A stretch of DNA of 64,000 nt from JBNAGF01 sp049801055 (GTDB lineage Bacteria > Pseudomonadota > Alphaproteobacteria > Rhodobacterales > Rhodobacteraceae), in assembly GCF_049801055.1 (NCBI RefSeq), contig NZ_JBNAGF010000004.1:62001-126000 (forward strand). The letters are read 5' to 3'. Each line of letters begins with the position of its first letter. Positions within the stretch are counted from its first letter, which is position 1. Positions 26,694 to 36,148 of the stretch are shown one piece after another. The notes below the pieces were generated by a model, which was given only the letters and a program-made list of their open reading frames with translations, was not told where the DNA came from and did no database searches. The position numbers were made by a program, and so were the translations under genes.

Positions 26694-28022
26694 ATGTCCG
26701 GAATTCCGCACGACCATTATGAACCGAAGACGGGCGCCGAAAAGTGGGTGCACAGCCGCCTGCCCATCGTCGGCCTGATCTATGACACTATCATGATCCC
26801 CACCCCAAAGAACCTGAACTGGTGGTGGATCTGGGGCATCGTTCTGGCGTTCTGCCTTGTATTGCAGATCGTTACAGGCATCGTCCTCGTTATGCACTAC
26901 ACCCCGCATGTTGATCTGGCCTTTGCCAGCGTCGAGCACATCATGCGGAACGTGAACGGCGGATACATGCTGAGATATCTGCACGCTAACGGTGCATCGC
27001 TGTTCTTTGTTGCAGTTTACATCCACATTTTCCGCGGGCTGTTCTACGGCTCCTACAAGGCGCCGCGCGAAATTACGTGGATCATCGGCATGCTGATCTA
27101 TCTCTGCATGATGGGAACGGCCTTTATGGGTTACGTTCTGCCATGGGGTCAGATGTCGTTCTGGGGTGCAACCGTGATCACCGGCCTGTTTGGCGCCATC
27201 CCGTTCATTGGCGAACCGATCCAGACTTGGCTGCTGGGCGGACCGGCGGTGGACAACGCCACGCTTAACCGTTTCTTCTCGCTGCACTACCTGCTGCCGT
27301 TCGTTATTGCCGCTCTGGTGGTTGTCCACATCTGGGCTTTCCACCACACAGGCAACAACAACCCGACCGGTGTTGATGTCCGCAAGGGCTCGAAAGAAGA
27401 AGCTGAGAAAGACACGCTTCCTTTCTGGCCTTACTTCGTCATCAAGGACCTGTTTGCTCTGGCCGTTATCCTTGTGATTTTCTGGGCGATCGTCGGCTTC
27501 ATGCCGAACTATCTGGGTCACCCCGACAACTACATTGAAGCCAACCCACTGGTGACGCCCGCGCATATCGTGCCGGAATGGTACTTCCTGCCCTTCTACG
27601 CAATCCTGCGTGCCTTCACTGGTGAAGTCTGGGTTGTTCAAATCGCCAGCTTCATCACCGGCGGCATCATCGATGCGAAGTTCTTTGGTGTGATCGCCAT
27701 GTTCGGCGCAATCATCGCAATGGCTCTTGCACCTTGGCTGGACACTTCGACTGTCCGTTCGGGTCGCTATCGCCCGATGTTCAAATGGTGGTTCTACTTG
27801 CTGATCGTCGACTTCATGGCCCTGATGTGGCTGGGAGCGATGCCGGCGGAAGAGCCCTATGCAACCTTCTCGCTGATCGCTTCGGCCTACTGGTTCGGCT
27901 ACTTCTTCGTGATCCTGCCCCTGCTGGGCGTCATCGAAAAGCCCGAAGCAGCGCCTGAGACCATCGAAGAAGACTTCAACGCGCATTACGGCAAGGCGTC
28001 TGACGCCACGCCGGCCGAGTAA
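26694..28022 (+). CDS. petB: Cytochrome b subunit of the bc1 complex
   Basis: 442 residues with eight transmembrane helices. Helix B has the first haem histidines in MLRYLHANGASLFFVAVYIH, and helix D carries the second pair in RFFSLHYLLPFVIAALVVVH followed by WAFHHTG. The Qo-site PEWY motif is in PEWYFLPFYAILRAF, and GYVLPWGQMSFWGATVIT is the cd-helix region. It is the bacterial full-length form, with no split into b6 and subunit IV. It sits between petA and petC in a tight operon. Confidence 0.98.
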   Translation: MSGIPHDHYEPKTGAEKWVHSRLPIVGLIYDTIMIPTPKNLNWWWIWGIVLAFCLVLQIVTGIVLVMHYTPHVDLAFASVEHIMRNVNGGYMLRYLHANGASLFFVAVYIHIFRGLFYGSYKAPREITWIIGMLIYLCMMGTAFMGYVLPWGQMSFWGATVITGLFGAIPFIGEPIQTWLLGGPAVDNATLNRFFSLHYLLPFVIAALVVVHIWAFHHTGNNNPTGVDVRKGSKEEAEKDTLPFWPYFVIKDLFALAVILVIFWAIVGFMPNYLGHPDNYIEANPLVTPAHIVPEWYFLPFYAILRAFTGEVWVVQIASFITGGIIDAKFFGVIAMFGAIIAMALAPWLDTSTVRSGRYRPMFKWWFYLLIVDFMALMWLGAMPAEEPYATFSLIASAYWFGYFFVILPLLGVIEKPEAAPETIEEDFNAHYGKASDATPAE

Positions 28023-28040
28023 GAAGAGGGACCGGAACCC

Positions 28041-28835
28041 ATGTTCAAGAAACTTGCAATCGGTGCCGCTTTTGCCCTGGCCCTGACACCTGCCGCGTCT
28101 TTCGCGGCCGGTGGCGGCGACCAGCATATCGAGGACTTCGCGTTTTCGTTCGAAGGCCCTTTCGGCACCTACGACCAAAACCAGCTGCAACGCGGCCTGC
28201 AAATCTATACTGAGGTTTGCGCAGCCTGCCACGGACTGAAGCAGGTGCCGATCCGCACCCTGTCTGACGAAGGTGGTGTCGGCATGGACGAAGCGCAGGT
28301 CCGCGCATACGCGGCCGAAAACTTCACCGTGTTCGATCCGGAACTGGACGATGACCGGGAGGCACGCCCTACCGATCATTTCCCAGGCTCTGGCCTGGAA
28401 AGTGCTCCTGACCTTAGCCTGATGGCCAAGGCGCGTGCCGGCTTTCACGGCCCGGCGGGTCTGGGTATCAACCAGCTGTTCAAAGGCATTGGTGGACCAG
28501 AGTACATTGCTTCGCTCCTGACCGGCTATACCGGTAAGGAAAAGGAAGAGGCCGGAGCGGTTCTTTATGAGAACACGGCCTTCCCTGGCGGTTGGATCTC
28601 GATGGCACCGCCGTTGGCTGACGAACAGGTGGAATTCAGAGACGGGCACGCAAACGACCTGCATCACCTTTCCGAGGATGTAACCGCATTCCTTATGTGG
28701 ACCGCCGAGCCAAAAATGATGGCCCGCAAGCAGGCTGGTTTCGTCGGTGTGCTGTTCCTGACGGTACTGTCGGTCATGCTTTACCTGACCAACAAGCGCC
28801 TCTGGGCGCCTGTGAAAGGCAAAAAGACCTCTTGA
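28041..28835 (+). CDS. petC: Cytochrome c1
   Basis: 264 residues with a Sec signal (KLAIGAAFALALTPAASFA). The haem c site is CAACH in YTEVCAACHGLKQVP at about residue 56. PDLSLMAKARAGF resembles the APDLS region, and the C-terminal anchor is FVGVLFLTVLSVMLYLTNKR. It accepts electrons from the Rieske protein and passes them to periplasmic cytochrome c. The ribosome binding site AAGAGGGACC lies upstream. A strong terminator follows. Confidence 0.97.
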   Translation: MFKKLAIGAAFALALTPAASFAAGGGDQHIEDFAFSFEGPFGTYDQNQLQRGLQIYTEVCAACHGLKQVPIRTLSDEGGVGMDEAQVRAYAAENFTVFDPELDDDREARPTDHFPGSGLESAPDLSLMAKARAGFHGPAGLGINQLFKGIGGPEYIASLLTGYTGKEKEEAGAVLYENTAFPGGWISMAPPLADEQVEFRDGHANDLHHLSEDVTAFLMWTAEPKMMARKQAGFVGVLFLTVLSVMLYLTNKRLWAPVKGKKTS

Positions 28836-28864
28836 TAGGAAACACACCTGTCTGACCAAATTGG

Positions 28865-28896
28865 AGCCCCGCAGCAGCCGCTGCGGGGCTTTTCTT
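28865..28896 (+). terminator. Rho-independent terminator of petABC
   Basis: An 11-bp perfect stem AGCCCCGCAGC / GCTGCGGGGCT with a 4-nt loop, followed by TTTCTTA. It lies 30 bases after the cytochrome c1 stop. Confidence 0.9.
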
Positions 28897-29015
28897 ATCC
28901 AAAAGGGCAACTCAGTAGACTTCAAGCCAAGTTCACGGGAACCACCCTACTTGACCGAAACCGGTTTGACCGGCAGTCTTTATGAATTCCAGTTATTTGT
29001 TTTTTGAGGTTTACC

Positions 29016-29429
29016 ATGAATACGCATTCCAACGCCCAGCTTGTCCGCGAAGCCTATGCCAGATGGAATGCTTGCAAGGGCACCGATCTGAATTTGTGGG
29101 ATGAATACACGACCGAAGATCTCTGCCTTCGCTCGCTAGGCAGCGGAAATCATGGTCTTGATTTCAGTTGCCCCCGTGAAGGCCGCGCCCAGATGCACGA
29201 ATATCTGAAAGATCTGACCGACGCCTTCGAGTTGCAGCACTGGACCATGGAAGAGACGATTTCTCAGGGCGACAAGGTCGTCGGAATCGGTAAAACCGCG
29301 TGGAAACATCGCGCGCGGGGAATCCCGGTTGAAACGCCTGTGGTCATTGTGTGCAGGTTCAGAGACGGAAAGGTCTGTGAGTTCAGCGAGTATTACGACA
29401 CCGCGTCCTTCGCTGCCGCAACAATCTGA
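29016..29429 (+). CDS. SnoaL-like / nuclear transport factor 2-fold protein
   Basis: 137 residues. The N-terminal helix LVREAYARWNACKGTDLN and the later strands VVGIGKTAWKHRARG and VVIVCRFRDGKVCEFSEYYD follow the SnoaL/ketosteroid-isomerase pattern. In that fold, the final GKV.E..EYYDT strand lines the pocket. No catalytic residue set assigns a reaction. GAGGT lies five bases before the ATG. The gene is convergent with mtaB and seems monocistronic. Confidence 0.7.
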   Translation: MNTHSNAQLVREAYARWNACKGTDLNLWDEYTTEDLCLRSLGSGNHGLDFSCPREGRAQMHEYLKDLTDAFELQHWTMEETISQGDKVVGIGKTAWKHRARGIPVETPVVIVCRFRDGKVCEFSEYYDTASFAAATI

Positions 29430-29453
29430 CAGCGGCTGAAATCCATACGGGCC

Positions 29454-30710
29454 TTACACCACTAGCTGCGTGTCGGTCCGCCCTGAAATCGAGGCGGACA
29501 CGATCTCCCCTTCTGTCTGGGGCGTCGAGAATGCGACTTCGGCAAACTGTTCGGTCCGTCCCATTGTGGGGCTTTCCATCAGAATGTCGTGTTTCCGGCC
29601 GATCTGGGCTGCCAGGTGCCGTTGCACCTGCTCTTCTCCTGCCTCTCGTAGCCGACCAGCACGCTCGCGGATGATCTTTCCGTTGATCTGTTGCGGAATG
29701 CGCGCGGCCGGGGTCCCTTCGCGCCGCGAGTAGGGAAATACATGCAGCCAAGTCAGGTCGCAGTCTTGGACCAGCTTCATTGAATTCTCGAAATGCGCGT
29801 CTGTCTCGGTGGGAAAACCGGCGATAATGTCTGCGCCAAAGGTCATATCTGGACGCAACATGCGTGCTTCTTCGACAAACCGGATTGCATCATCGCGCAG
29901 GTGCCGGCGTTTCATCCGTTTGAGGATCAGGTCATCACCGTGCTGCAATGACAGGTGCAGGTGGGGCATCAGGCGAGGCTCAGTTGCAATGGCCTGCATC
30001 AAGTTCTCGTCTACTTCTATCGAGTCGATTGAACTGATGCGAAGACGGCGAAGGTCGGGAATCAGCTTCAGGATCCGCATGACCAGATCACCGAGCTTCG
30101 GTTGCGCCGGCAGGTCCGCCCCCCAGGAGGTTAGGTCAACACCAGTCAAAACAACTTCGTTGAAGCCTTTGTCCACCAGCCTCTTGATTTGATCGACCAC
30201 CACCCCTGCGGGAACACTTCGCGAATTTCCACGGCCATAAGGGATGATACAGAATGTGCAGCGGTGATCGCATCCATTCTGGACCTGAACGTAGGCACGG
30301 GATCGGGTTCCGAACCCGTCTATGAGGTGCCCGGCGGTTTCCGTCACGGACATGATATCATCGACCTGGACCGCTTCGGTATCACCAATGAAGTCTGCGG
30401 CCATGCCAATCCAGGTTTCCGGCTTCATCTTCTCGGAGTTCCCGATGACGGCATCCACCTCATCCATCGAAGAAAACGTTTCCGGCTCGGTCTGTGCCGC
30501 ACATCCGGTCACGATCAGCCGGGCCTGCGGGTTTTCGCGCCGCAGCTTGCGAATTTCCTGCCGCGCCTTACGAACGGCTTCGGCCGTGACAGCGCAGGTA
30601 TTGATGATAACTGCGTCCCGAAGACCCGCCTTTTTCGACAGCTCCTTCATTGCTTCCGTCTCGTAGGCGTTGAGGCGGCAGCCAAGCGTTGTGAATTGTG
30701 GAGCGTTCAT
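29454..30710 (-). CDS. mtaB: tRNA (N6-threonylcarbamoyladenosine-37) methylthiotransferase MtaB
   Basis: 418 residues. The N-terminal UPF0004 domain has its cysteine ligands in TLGCRLNAYE, IINTCAVTAEA and IVTGCAAQTEP. The radical-SAM cluster is NGCDHRCTFCIIPYGRG (CxxxCxxC), and a C-terminal TRAM-like region ends at TDTQLVV. It adds a methylthio group to t6A37 of tRNAs. Its ATG overlaps the dapF stop by 4 bases (ATGA), so it is coupled to dapF. The open frame runs 23 codons upstream into dapF, but the family start is MNAPQFTTLGC. Confidence 0.93.
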   Translation of the reverse strand: MNAPQFTTLGCRLNAYETEAMKELSKKAGLRDAVIINTCAVTAEAVRKARQEIRKLRRENPQARLIVTGCAAQTEPETFSSMDEVDAVIGNSEKMKPETWIGMAADFIGDTEAVQVDDIMSVTETAGHLIDGFGTRSRAYVQVQNGCDHRCTFCIIPYGRGNSRSVPAGVVVDQIKRLVDKGFNEVVLTGVDLTSWGADLPAQPKLGDLVMRILKLIPDLRRLRISSIDSIEVDENLMQAIATEPRLMPHLHLSLQHGDDLILKRMKRRHLRDDAIRFVEEARMLRPDMTFGADIIAGFPTETDAHFENSMKLVQDCDLTWLHVFPYSRREGTPAARIPQQINGKIIRERAGRLREAGEEQVQRHLAAQIGRKHDILMESPTMGRTEQFAEVAFSTPQTEGEIVSASISGRTDTQLVV

Positions 30711-31549
30711 CCCACTGTCTCCAAAAACTCTGGTGTCAGCAGACCGGAACACACATGCATCGTCGGACCTGTCATCCAAACCCCATCATCGGCCCAGTCG
30801 ATCCACAGGGTCCCGCCATCTAGGTCAATCCGAACGTTGCGCCCTGTGAACCCGCGTCTAGCGGCCGCAACGGCCGTTGCGCAAGATGAGGACCCGGAAG
30901 CCAGTGTGATACCAACTCCGCGCTCCCATACACGCATACGGATATGATCCCGGCCAACGATTTGCGCGATCTGAACGTTTGTGCGTTCGGGGTAAAGCGG
31001 ATGATACTCGTAGCGCGCTCCGAACTCTTCCAGCGGTATAGCTTCGGCATCTTCGACAAAGAACGTGCAATGGGGATTGCCCATTCCTGTTGCCGTCGGA
31101 GACCCTTCAATCGGGAGCTCGAGCGTGTCCATCGCCTCTGACAGAGGGATCTCATTCCAAAGAAGCTGCGGCTGCCCCATGTTCACCGAGGTCAGCTCAT
31201 CGCCGGCATCACGGGCCATCAGGTCTCCGCGTTCGGTGGTCAGCTGCAGCTCCGAACGCCCGGTCTCTCGCATCAGGAAGCGCGCGATGCATCGGGTGGC
31301 ATTGCCGCACGCAGCCGATTTGGACCCATCGGCATTGTAAAAGGTCAGATGGGCATCCCCTTTGCCATTTTCGATGACGGCCAACTGATCAAACCCGAGT
31401 CCAAAATGGCGATGGGCAATCGCGCGGGCAAGATCAGGAGTCACCACAAGAGACTGAGCACGGTTATCGAAAACGACAAAGTCATTCCCGAGACCATGCA
31501 TTTTCATGAATGGTAAAGATGTATCGAATTGGCGTTGCATGTCGGGCAT
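30707..31549 (-). CDS. dapF: Diaminopimelate epimerase
   Basis: 280 residues from the chosen start. FMKMHGLGNDFVVFDNR is the N-terminal family motif. The two catalytic cysteines are in AACGNATRC and SGSSSCATAVAA, the paired thiols that epimerise LL- to meso-diaminopimelate. Two ATGs three codons apart (31549 and 31540) are possible; GGGG precedes the first at short spacing. Upstream codons in the open frame cross the tRNA-Lys promoter region and are not likely translated. It is followed by mtaB with a 4-base overlap. Confidence 0.94.
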   Translation of the reverse strand: MPDMQRQFDTSLPFMKMHGLGNDFVVFDNRAQSLVVTPDLARAIAHRHFGLGFDQLAVIENGKGDAHLTFYNADGSKSAACGNATRCIARFLMRETGRSELQLTTERGDLMARDAGDELTSVNMGQPQLLWNEIPLSEAMDTLELPIEGSPTATGMGNPHCTFFVEDAEAIPLEEFGARYEYHPLYPERTNVQIAQIVGRDHIRMRVWERGVGITLASGSSSCATAVAAARRGFTGRNVRIDLDGGTLWIDWADDGVWMTGPTMHVCSGLLTPEFLETVG

Positions 31550-31605
31550 ATAACCCCGGTTTCGACATGAATCCAGACTGACACTGCTATTCTGCAAAAA
31601 AGGGC

Positions 31606-31634
31606 TTGACCCCCCCCGAGAGCTTACATAGATA
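31606..31634 (+). promoter_or_regulatory. Likely sigma-70 promoter of tRNA-Lys
   Basis: TTGACC (31606-31611) and TAGATA (31629-31634) are separated by 17 bases. The spacer begins with a C-run. It points toward the tRNA-Lys gene, giving a leader of roughly 115 nt. TTGACC with a 17-base spacer is common before Rhodobacteraceae tRNA genes. Confidence 0.55.
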
Positions 31635-31757
31635 GCCCGCCTATCGGGACGGCACAAAGACCCCTGCGCGCCTGCTCGATAAGCAGCCTGAGCACTTGCG
31701 CCAATCGCGCGAACTGCATATGGATGCACCGGGATCTAACAGGATCTCTCAGATAGT

Positions 31758-31833
31758 GGGCCGTTAGCTCAGTTGGTAGAGCAACTGACTTTTAATCAGT
31801 GGGTCGCAGGTTCGAATCCTGCACGGCTCACCA
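31758..31833 (+). tRNA. tRNA-Lys (anticodon TTT)
   Basis: 76 nt with CCA encoded. The acceptor stem is GGGCCGT / ACGGCTC, the D arm GCTC-AGTTGGTAGA-GC, the anticodon stem ACTGA/TCAGT with loop CTTTTAA, and the T arm GCAGG-TTCGAAT-CCTGC. All stems pair, with one G-T in the acceptor. Confidence 0.97.
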
Positions 31834-31857
31834 CTTTAACCGATTAATCGGAAACGA

Positions 31858-31897
31858 AAAGCCGCCGAGCAATCGCTTGGCGGCTTTCGTCTTTTTC
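31858..31897 (+). terminator. Terminator of tRNA-Lys
   Basis: A 13-bp stem AAAGCCGCCGAGC / GCTTGGCGGCTTT (one G-T) with loop AATC, followed by CGTCTTTTT. Confidence 0.88.
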
Positions 31898-32317
31898 ATA
31901 CACTGCGGGATTTTGTGATACATTTCGGCCCAAATGATACACCCACAAATGGGTATTGATGCTGTCACCTGACACATCTGGCGAGTTGGACTGTGCTACG
32001 GGTTCACGGTGAACCCAGCGACGGGTTTCGATGATTAAGTGATACTTTCTCGCTGTTTCAGAATGGCTTCACCCCGGACATCTCATTACCCCAACTCTTG
32101 AATTCCCAGATTGCAAAGGGCAACCGGTCCGAGCCCGTGTTTGCGACTGCGCCGCGGACACCCGTTACAATAGCGATTTTTGGTCTAGCCAGTTGGCAGC
32201 CTCATTCACCTGCTTCCAGAACAGAAGAAAGCCGAGAGCCCCGCGTCCAAGCCCTGTTTGCCAATGACCGCAGACGGTTGGACGTATCGACCAGTGTGGC
32301 TGAGATTTCTGTGCGGC
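31898..32317. other. Intergenic region downstream of tRNA-Lys, no gene seen
   Basis: About 420 bases without a supported ORF. Near its start are two copies of TGATACA within 28 bases (GTGATACATTTC and AATGATACACCC), arranged around a short inverted element (GTG...CATTT / AAATG...CAC). Such TGTATCA-type repeats can accompany tRNA-linked integrase genes, but no integrase is present. The stretch might be a scar of a lost element; this is a guess. Confidence 0.4.
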
Positions 32318-33691
32318 TTACCCCAGAACGGCCTTCACCGCAGCAACTGTCCCGGCCACCACCTGATCGGCCTCTTCGCGGGTCAGGCAGAACGGTGGCG
32401 CAAAGCCAAGGATGTCGCCTTGCGGCATGGCGCGGGCGATGATTTTGGATTGCTCCAGTAGCTTGGCCGAGATCTGCGGACCGATCTTGTCAGCAGCGTC
32501 AAAGAAGATGCGGCTGTCCTTGTCTTTCACGAATTCGACCGCGCATAACATTCCTTCGCCGCGCACGTCGCCGACATGGGGATGATCTGTCAGTGCGGCA
32601 CGCATGGCTTCGTTCAAATAGGCACCAACCTCGCCCGCGTTTTGCACGAGGTTCAATTCATCGATCAGTTTCAGGTTGGCGACACCCGCCGCCGCTCCGA
32701 TCGGGTGCGCGGAATAGGTCCAGCCATGACCAATGGGACCGTTTTCATCGGTGCCTTGCTCCAGCACCTTCCAGACCTTATCCGACACAATCGACCCGGA
32801 CAGCGGCGCATATGCCGAGGTCAACCCTTTGGCGATGGTGATCATGTCGGGCTCCATTCCGTAATGGTCCGAGCCAAACATGGTGCCGAGGCGGCCAAAG
32901 CCGGTGACAACCTCGTCAGCAACCAGCAGGATGTCGTGCTTTCTTAAGACAGCTTGAATGGCATCCCAATAGCCTGCGGGCGGGGGAACGATGCCGCCCG
33001 TGCCCAAAACCGGCTCGCCAATGAAGGCGGCAATGGTGTCGGCGCCTTCACGTTCGATCAGCGCTTCCAGTTCGGCTGCGCAATGAGCCACGAACTGCTC
33101 TTCTGTCTGGTCCAGACTGTCCCGGCGGTAGTAGTACGGTGCTTCGGTATGGATCACCTGCTCGACCGGCAGGTCGAACTTCTTGTGGAACAACTCCAAC
33201 CCGGTCAGCGAACCGGTCACCAGGCCCGAACCATGATAGCCGCGCCAGCGCGAGATGATCTTCTTCTTTTCAGGGCGACCAAGAATGTTGTTGTAATACC
33301 AGATCAGCTTGACGTTGGTCTCATTTGCGTCCGAGCCTCCGAGACCAAAGTAAACCTTCGACATATTCTTCGGTGCGCGATCCAAGATCATTTTGGAGAG
33401 CGTGATCGATGCCTCAGTGCCGTGTCCGACATAGGAGTGATAATAGGCCAACTCCTTGGCCTGCTCTCCAATGGCTTCGGCAATGTCCTGTCGGCCATAG
33501 CCTACGTTCACGCAATAGAGTCCGGCAAATGCATCCAGAAGCTTGTTTCCGTCGCGATCCTCAATAAAGACGCCCGATGCAGTCTTGATCACTCGGTTCG
33601 GGCTTTCGCCGCGAGCGTGTTGGGCCAGATGGGTCGAGGGGTGGAAAAAGTTCTCGCGATCCCACTGGTCGAGTTGGTCGTTTTTGAGCAT
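32318..33691 (-). CDS. Class III (omega) aminotransferase
   Basis: 457 residues of fold-type I PLP enzyme. GYHGSGLVTGSLTG contacts the cofactor, LLVADEVVTGFGRLGTMFGS contains the PLP-nitrogen aspartate, and DMITIAKGLTSAYAPLSG the Schiff-base lysine. The pattern ANETNVKLIWYYNNILGRPE is shared by taurine-, beta-alanine- or diaminobutyrate:pyruvate aminotransferases. It lies next to eutBC/doeAB, so removing the amino group of L-2,4-diaminobutyrate (as for DoeD) in ectoine breakdown is an attractive role, but the specificity is inferred from neighbours only. It is separated from eutC by about 470 bases and probably has its own promoter. Confidence 0.88.
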   Translation of the reverse strand: MLKNDQLDQWDRENFFHPSTHLAQHARGESPNRVIKTASGVFIEDRDGNKLLDAFAGLYCVNVGYGRQDIAEAIGEQAKELAYYHSYVGHGTEASITLSKMILDRAPKNMSKVYFGLGGSDANETNVKLIWYYNNILGRPEKKKIISRWRGYHGSGLVTGSLTGLELFHKKFDLPVEQVIHTEAPYYYRRDSLDQTEEQFVAHCAAELEALIEREGADTIAAFIGEPVLGTGGIVPPPAGYWDAIQAVLRKHDILLVADEVVTGFGRLGTMFGSDHYGMEPDMITIAKGLTSAYAPLSGSIVSDKVWKVLEQGTDENGPIGHGWTYSAHPIGAAAGVANLKLIDELNLVQNAGEVGAYLNEAMRAALTDHPHVGDVRGEGMLCAVEFVKDKDSRIFFDAADKIGPQISAKLLEQSKIIARAMPQGDILGFAPPFCLTREEADQVVAGTVAAVKAVLG

Positions 33692-34164
33692 GGCTCACCT
33701 CGTATCTTTGGGGCGGGCGCGCCGCCGGTGGATGTTTGGGAGCCGCGCACAAGAAAGTGGGACCGACTCCACTCCCCGACAGCAGCGCGCAATGCCTTTA
33801 TTGCCGAGATTATGGGAGTTTAGCGTGGATGGATTGGGGATACTAGGAGGAGATGGCAGCTCAGAGCTCATATCTCCCAATTGCTGCACCCTGGATGAAT
33901 GGCCGCGAAGTGGCAGAAGGTCGGATTCAGGTTTCGCAGGCGACAAAAGAAAGATTAGGGCCGACTTCGTTTTTTAAGAAATACCGAGTTACGACCTGAA
34001 GGGGAAAGGACCAATGCAAACCTACTGGCTGGTGTCCAAAGCGCGTTGATCTGCTCGGCCTCGGCCTCCACGCTGCCGCCAGTTCAAAAAAGCAGACCTG
34101 AGAGCCTAGAAATTCAACGACCGCAATGTCCCTGCGGGTCCTAACGGATTATTGGCCAGAACCT
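33692..34164. other. Intergenic region between the aminotransferase and eutC
   Basis: About 470 bases with no supported ORF. It must contain the promoter of the aminotransferase and the 3' end of the eutBC transcript. Near 33714 a GC-rich GGCGCGCC-centred palindrome (GGGCGCGCC) occurs. Nothing else stands out. Confidence 0.4.
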
Positions 34165-35151
34165 TTACGTCCGCAGTATCTGACCGGCAGTCCGAAAATG
34201 CTTGCGCACATGGGTGGCAATTGCCGTGTCCTGTGCGCCGGTTCCTGTGAGATCGCAGATGGTGATGGCATCGGGCGATGCACGGCCGGGTTTAGCGCCT
34301 GTGATTACCTCGCCCAGCTCGACTGGCGTGCCTTTATCCCAGAGACCGGCTGCCTTGGCGGCCTCAAGCTCGCCGGAGACCGCGCACTGGCTGGCGCTAT
34401 CGCAGATATACGCGTTTGCGACCATAAGTGCGGCGGGGTCAATCTCGTTCTTGCCGGTCTGGTCCGAGCCCATGGCGGTAATGTGCAGACCGGGATGCAA
34501 CCATTCCGCCTTGAGCACCGGTTCACGCGCGGGGGTGGTGGTGACCACCAGCTGCGACCGGGCAACCAGATCCGCCGGTTCCGTCACCACCTCGGCCTCG
34601 ATCCTCAACACCTCGCTCAGATCCGCAGCGCAGGCATCGGCTTTCTCCGGGTCACGGCCATACACCAGAACCCGATTGAACGGTCGCACCAAACGGGCGG
34701 CGATCATTTGCAGGCGGGACTGTACACCCGTGCCAATCACTCCAGCAGTATCCACCGTCTCGGGCGCCAGATGACGTGCGGCAACGGCACCCGCTGCGGC
34801 AGTGCGTACGTCGGTCAAATACCCATTGTCGAGGAACAGGCTTTCCACCAAACCGGTATTCGCTGAAAACAAGATCATGAGCCCATTGAGACTGGGCAGA
34901 CCCAGTTTCGGGTTGTCAAAAAAGCCGGGGCTAACCTTGATTGCGAACCCGTCAAACCCGGGAATATAGGCGGTTTTCACATCAACTTCGCCATTTACCT
35001 CGTGCAGATCCATCGAAAGGATCGGCGGCATTACCACCTTGCCCGAGGCCAGCGCCGCGAAGGCCCGCTCCACAACGTCAACTGCGGTGAGGTCGAGCTT
35101 GACTGCTTCTTTCAATTCCGCCTCGGTGACGACCTGAATGTCATGCGCCAT
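34165..35151 (-). CDS. eutC: Ornithine cyclodeaminase/mu-crystallin family protein EutC (5-hydroxyectoine degradation)
   Basis: 328 residues. The Rossmann motif is GVIGTGVQSRLQMIAARLV, preceded by LTDVRTAAAGAVAARHLAP, the family substrate region. HITAMGSDQTGKNEIDP is the conserved C-terminal block. In ectoine users EutC works with EutB to turn 5-hydroxyectoine into ectoine. Its start overlaps the eutB stop by 11 bases. The assignment as EutC rests on the gene context (eutB beside it, doeA/doeB divergent) plus family membership. Confidence 0.85.
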   Translation of the reverse strand: MAHDIQVVTEAELKEAVKLDLTAVDVVERAFAALASGKVVMPPILSMDLHEVNGEVDVKTAYIPGFDGFAIKVSPGFFDNPKLGLPSLNGLMILFSANTGLVESLFLDNGYLTDVRTAAAGAVAARHLAPETVDTAGVIGTGVQSRLQMIAARLVRPFNRVLVYGRDPEKADACAADLSEVLRIEAEVVTEPADLVARSQLVVTTTPAREPVLKAEWLHPGLHITAMGSDQTGKNEIDPAALMVANAYICDSASQCAVSGELEAAKAAGLWDKGTPVELGEVITGAKPGRASPDAITICDLTGTGAQDTAIATHVRKHFRTAGQILRT

Positions 35152-36148
35152 AGGTTTTGCCTGTTACTTCAAGGTCTCCGATCATCACGTCCTGCCCGAT
35201 CATAAGTTTCGCAAATGTTGGCATGTCCAGGTTACGCCCTGTAATCACCGTACCAACGGGGCCGCACGGTTTGGGCAACTTGTCAGCCAGCATTGCCGCC
35301 TGACCGACGACTGAAGCCCCCTCAGCCACCATGCGATCCTCATAAAACATCACCTGCATGGCGTGCAGGATTTCCCCTTCGGTTACCAGAATGGTGTCAT
35401 CCAGAAGATCGCGGCAGATGGGATAAGACAAACGGTTTTGCAATCCAATCCCTCCGCCTAGGCTGTCCGCAAGAGATGAGAACTCCGGCACCTCGACCGG
35501 TTCGCCCGCACGGATCGACGCATGCATGGCCGCGCCGCGATCCATGGATATGCCGATCACCTTGATGTCGGGTTTGATCGCCTTGGCCGCCATGGCAATG
35601 CCAGCGGCAAGCCCGCCGCCGGACAGCGGCACCAGCAGCATGTCCAGATCTGGCCGCGCCTCCAGCATTTCCGACCCGATGGTGCCCTGACCGCTGATCA
35701 CGTGAACATCGTCGAAGGGCGAAATCTCCACCAGCCCCTCGGTCTCGCACAGGCGCAGGCTTTCCCGCATCGCCTCATCCTGAGTGGTGCCGATGATGCG
35801 CACATCAGCGCCGAGCGCCTTGATCCCATCTACCTTGGCCTGCGGCACCAGTTCGGACATGCAGATCACCGCCTTTACCCCGCGCCGGTTGGCGGCAAAG
35901 GCCACACCGCGCCCGTGGTTTCCCGTCGAGCAACAGGTAACACCCCTGACATCGTCAGGCAGAGCCATCACCGCCGACATCGCGCCACGCAGCTTGAACG
36001 CGCCCGTTGGCTGCATGGTCTCCATTTTCATCAGAAAGTCATGGCCTGCCACCTTCGTCATGTACGGGGACGGGATCAGTGGCGTATTGTCCGCCACACC
36101 GCGAATTCGATGTCGAGCGTTAAGTATGTGGTGAAGGTTAACTGTCAT
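35141..36148 (-). CDS. eutB: Threonine dehydratase-like protein EutB (5-hydroxyectoine degradation)
   Basis: 335 residues of the fold-type II PLP family. The Schiff-base lysine is in METMQPTGAFKLRGAMSA, TGNHGRGVAFAANRRGVKAV binds the carboxylate, and VPLSGGGLAAGIAM is the phosphate-binding glycine loop. It resembles catabolic threonine dehydratase, but the adjacency to eutC and doeAB identifies it as EutB, which acts on 5-hydroxyectoine. It is the first gene of a minus-strand pair with eutC. The ribosome binding site is weak (GGACGCACGGA). Confidence 0.87.
   Translation of the reverse strand: MTVNLHHILNARHRIRGVADNTPLIPSPYMTKVAGHDFLMKMETMQPTGAFKLRGAMSAVMALPDDVRGVTCCSTGNHGRGVAFAANRRGVKAVICMSELVPQAKVDGIKALGADVRIIGTTQDEAMRESLRLCETEGLVEISPFDDVHVISGQGTIGSEMLEARPDLDMLLVPLSGGGLAAGIAMAAKAIKPDIKVIGISMDRGAAMHASIRAGEPVEVPEFSSLADSLGGGIGLQNRLSYPICRDLLDDTILVTEGEILHAMQVMFYEDRMVAEGASVVGQAAMLADKLPKPCGPVGTVITGRNLDMPTFAKLMIGQDVMIGDLEVTGKTYGA

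Noticed and set aside
26241..28925. 894-codon open frame antisense to petABC
   Set aside because: It is the shadow of highly codon-biased bc1 genes on the other strand. The product is rich in His/Gln/Arg with no domain, and there is no ribosome binding site.
31611..31617. Run of seven C between the dapF start and tRNA-Lys
   Set aside because: It is part of the spacer of the likely tRNA promoter; no sign of a phase-variable reading frame.
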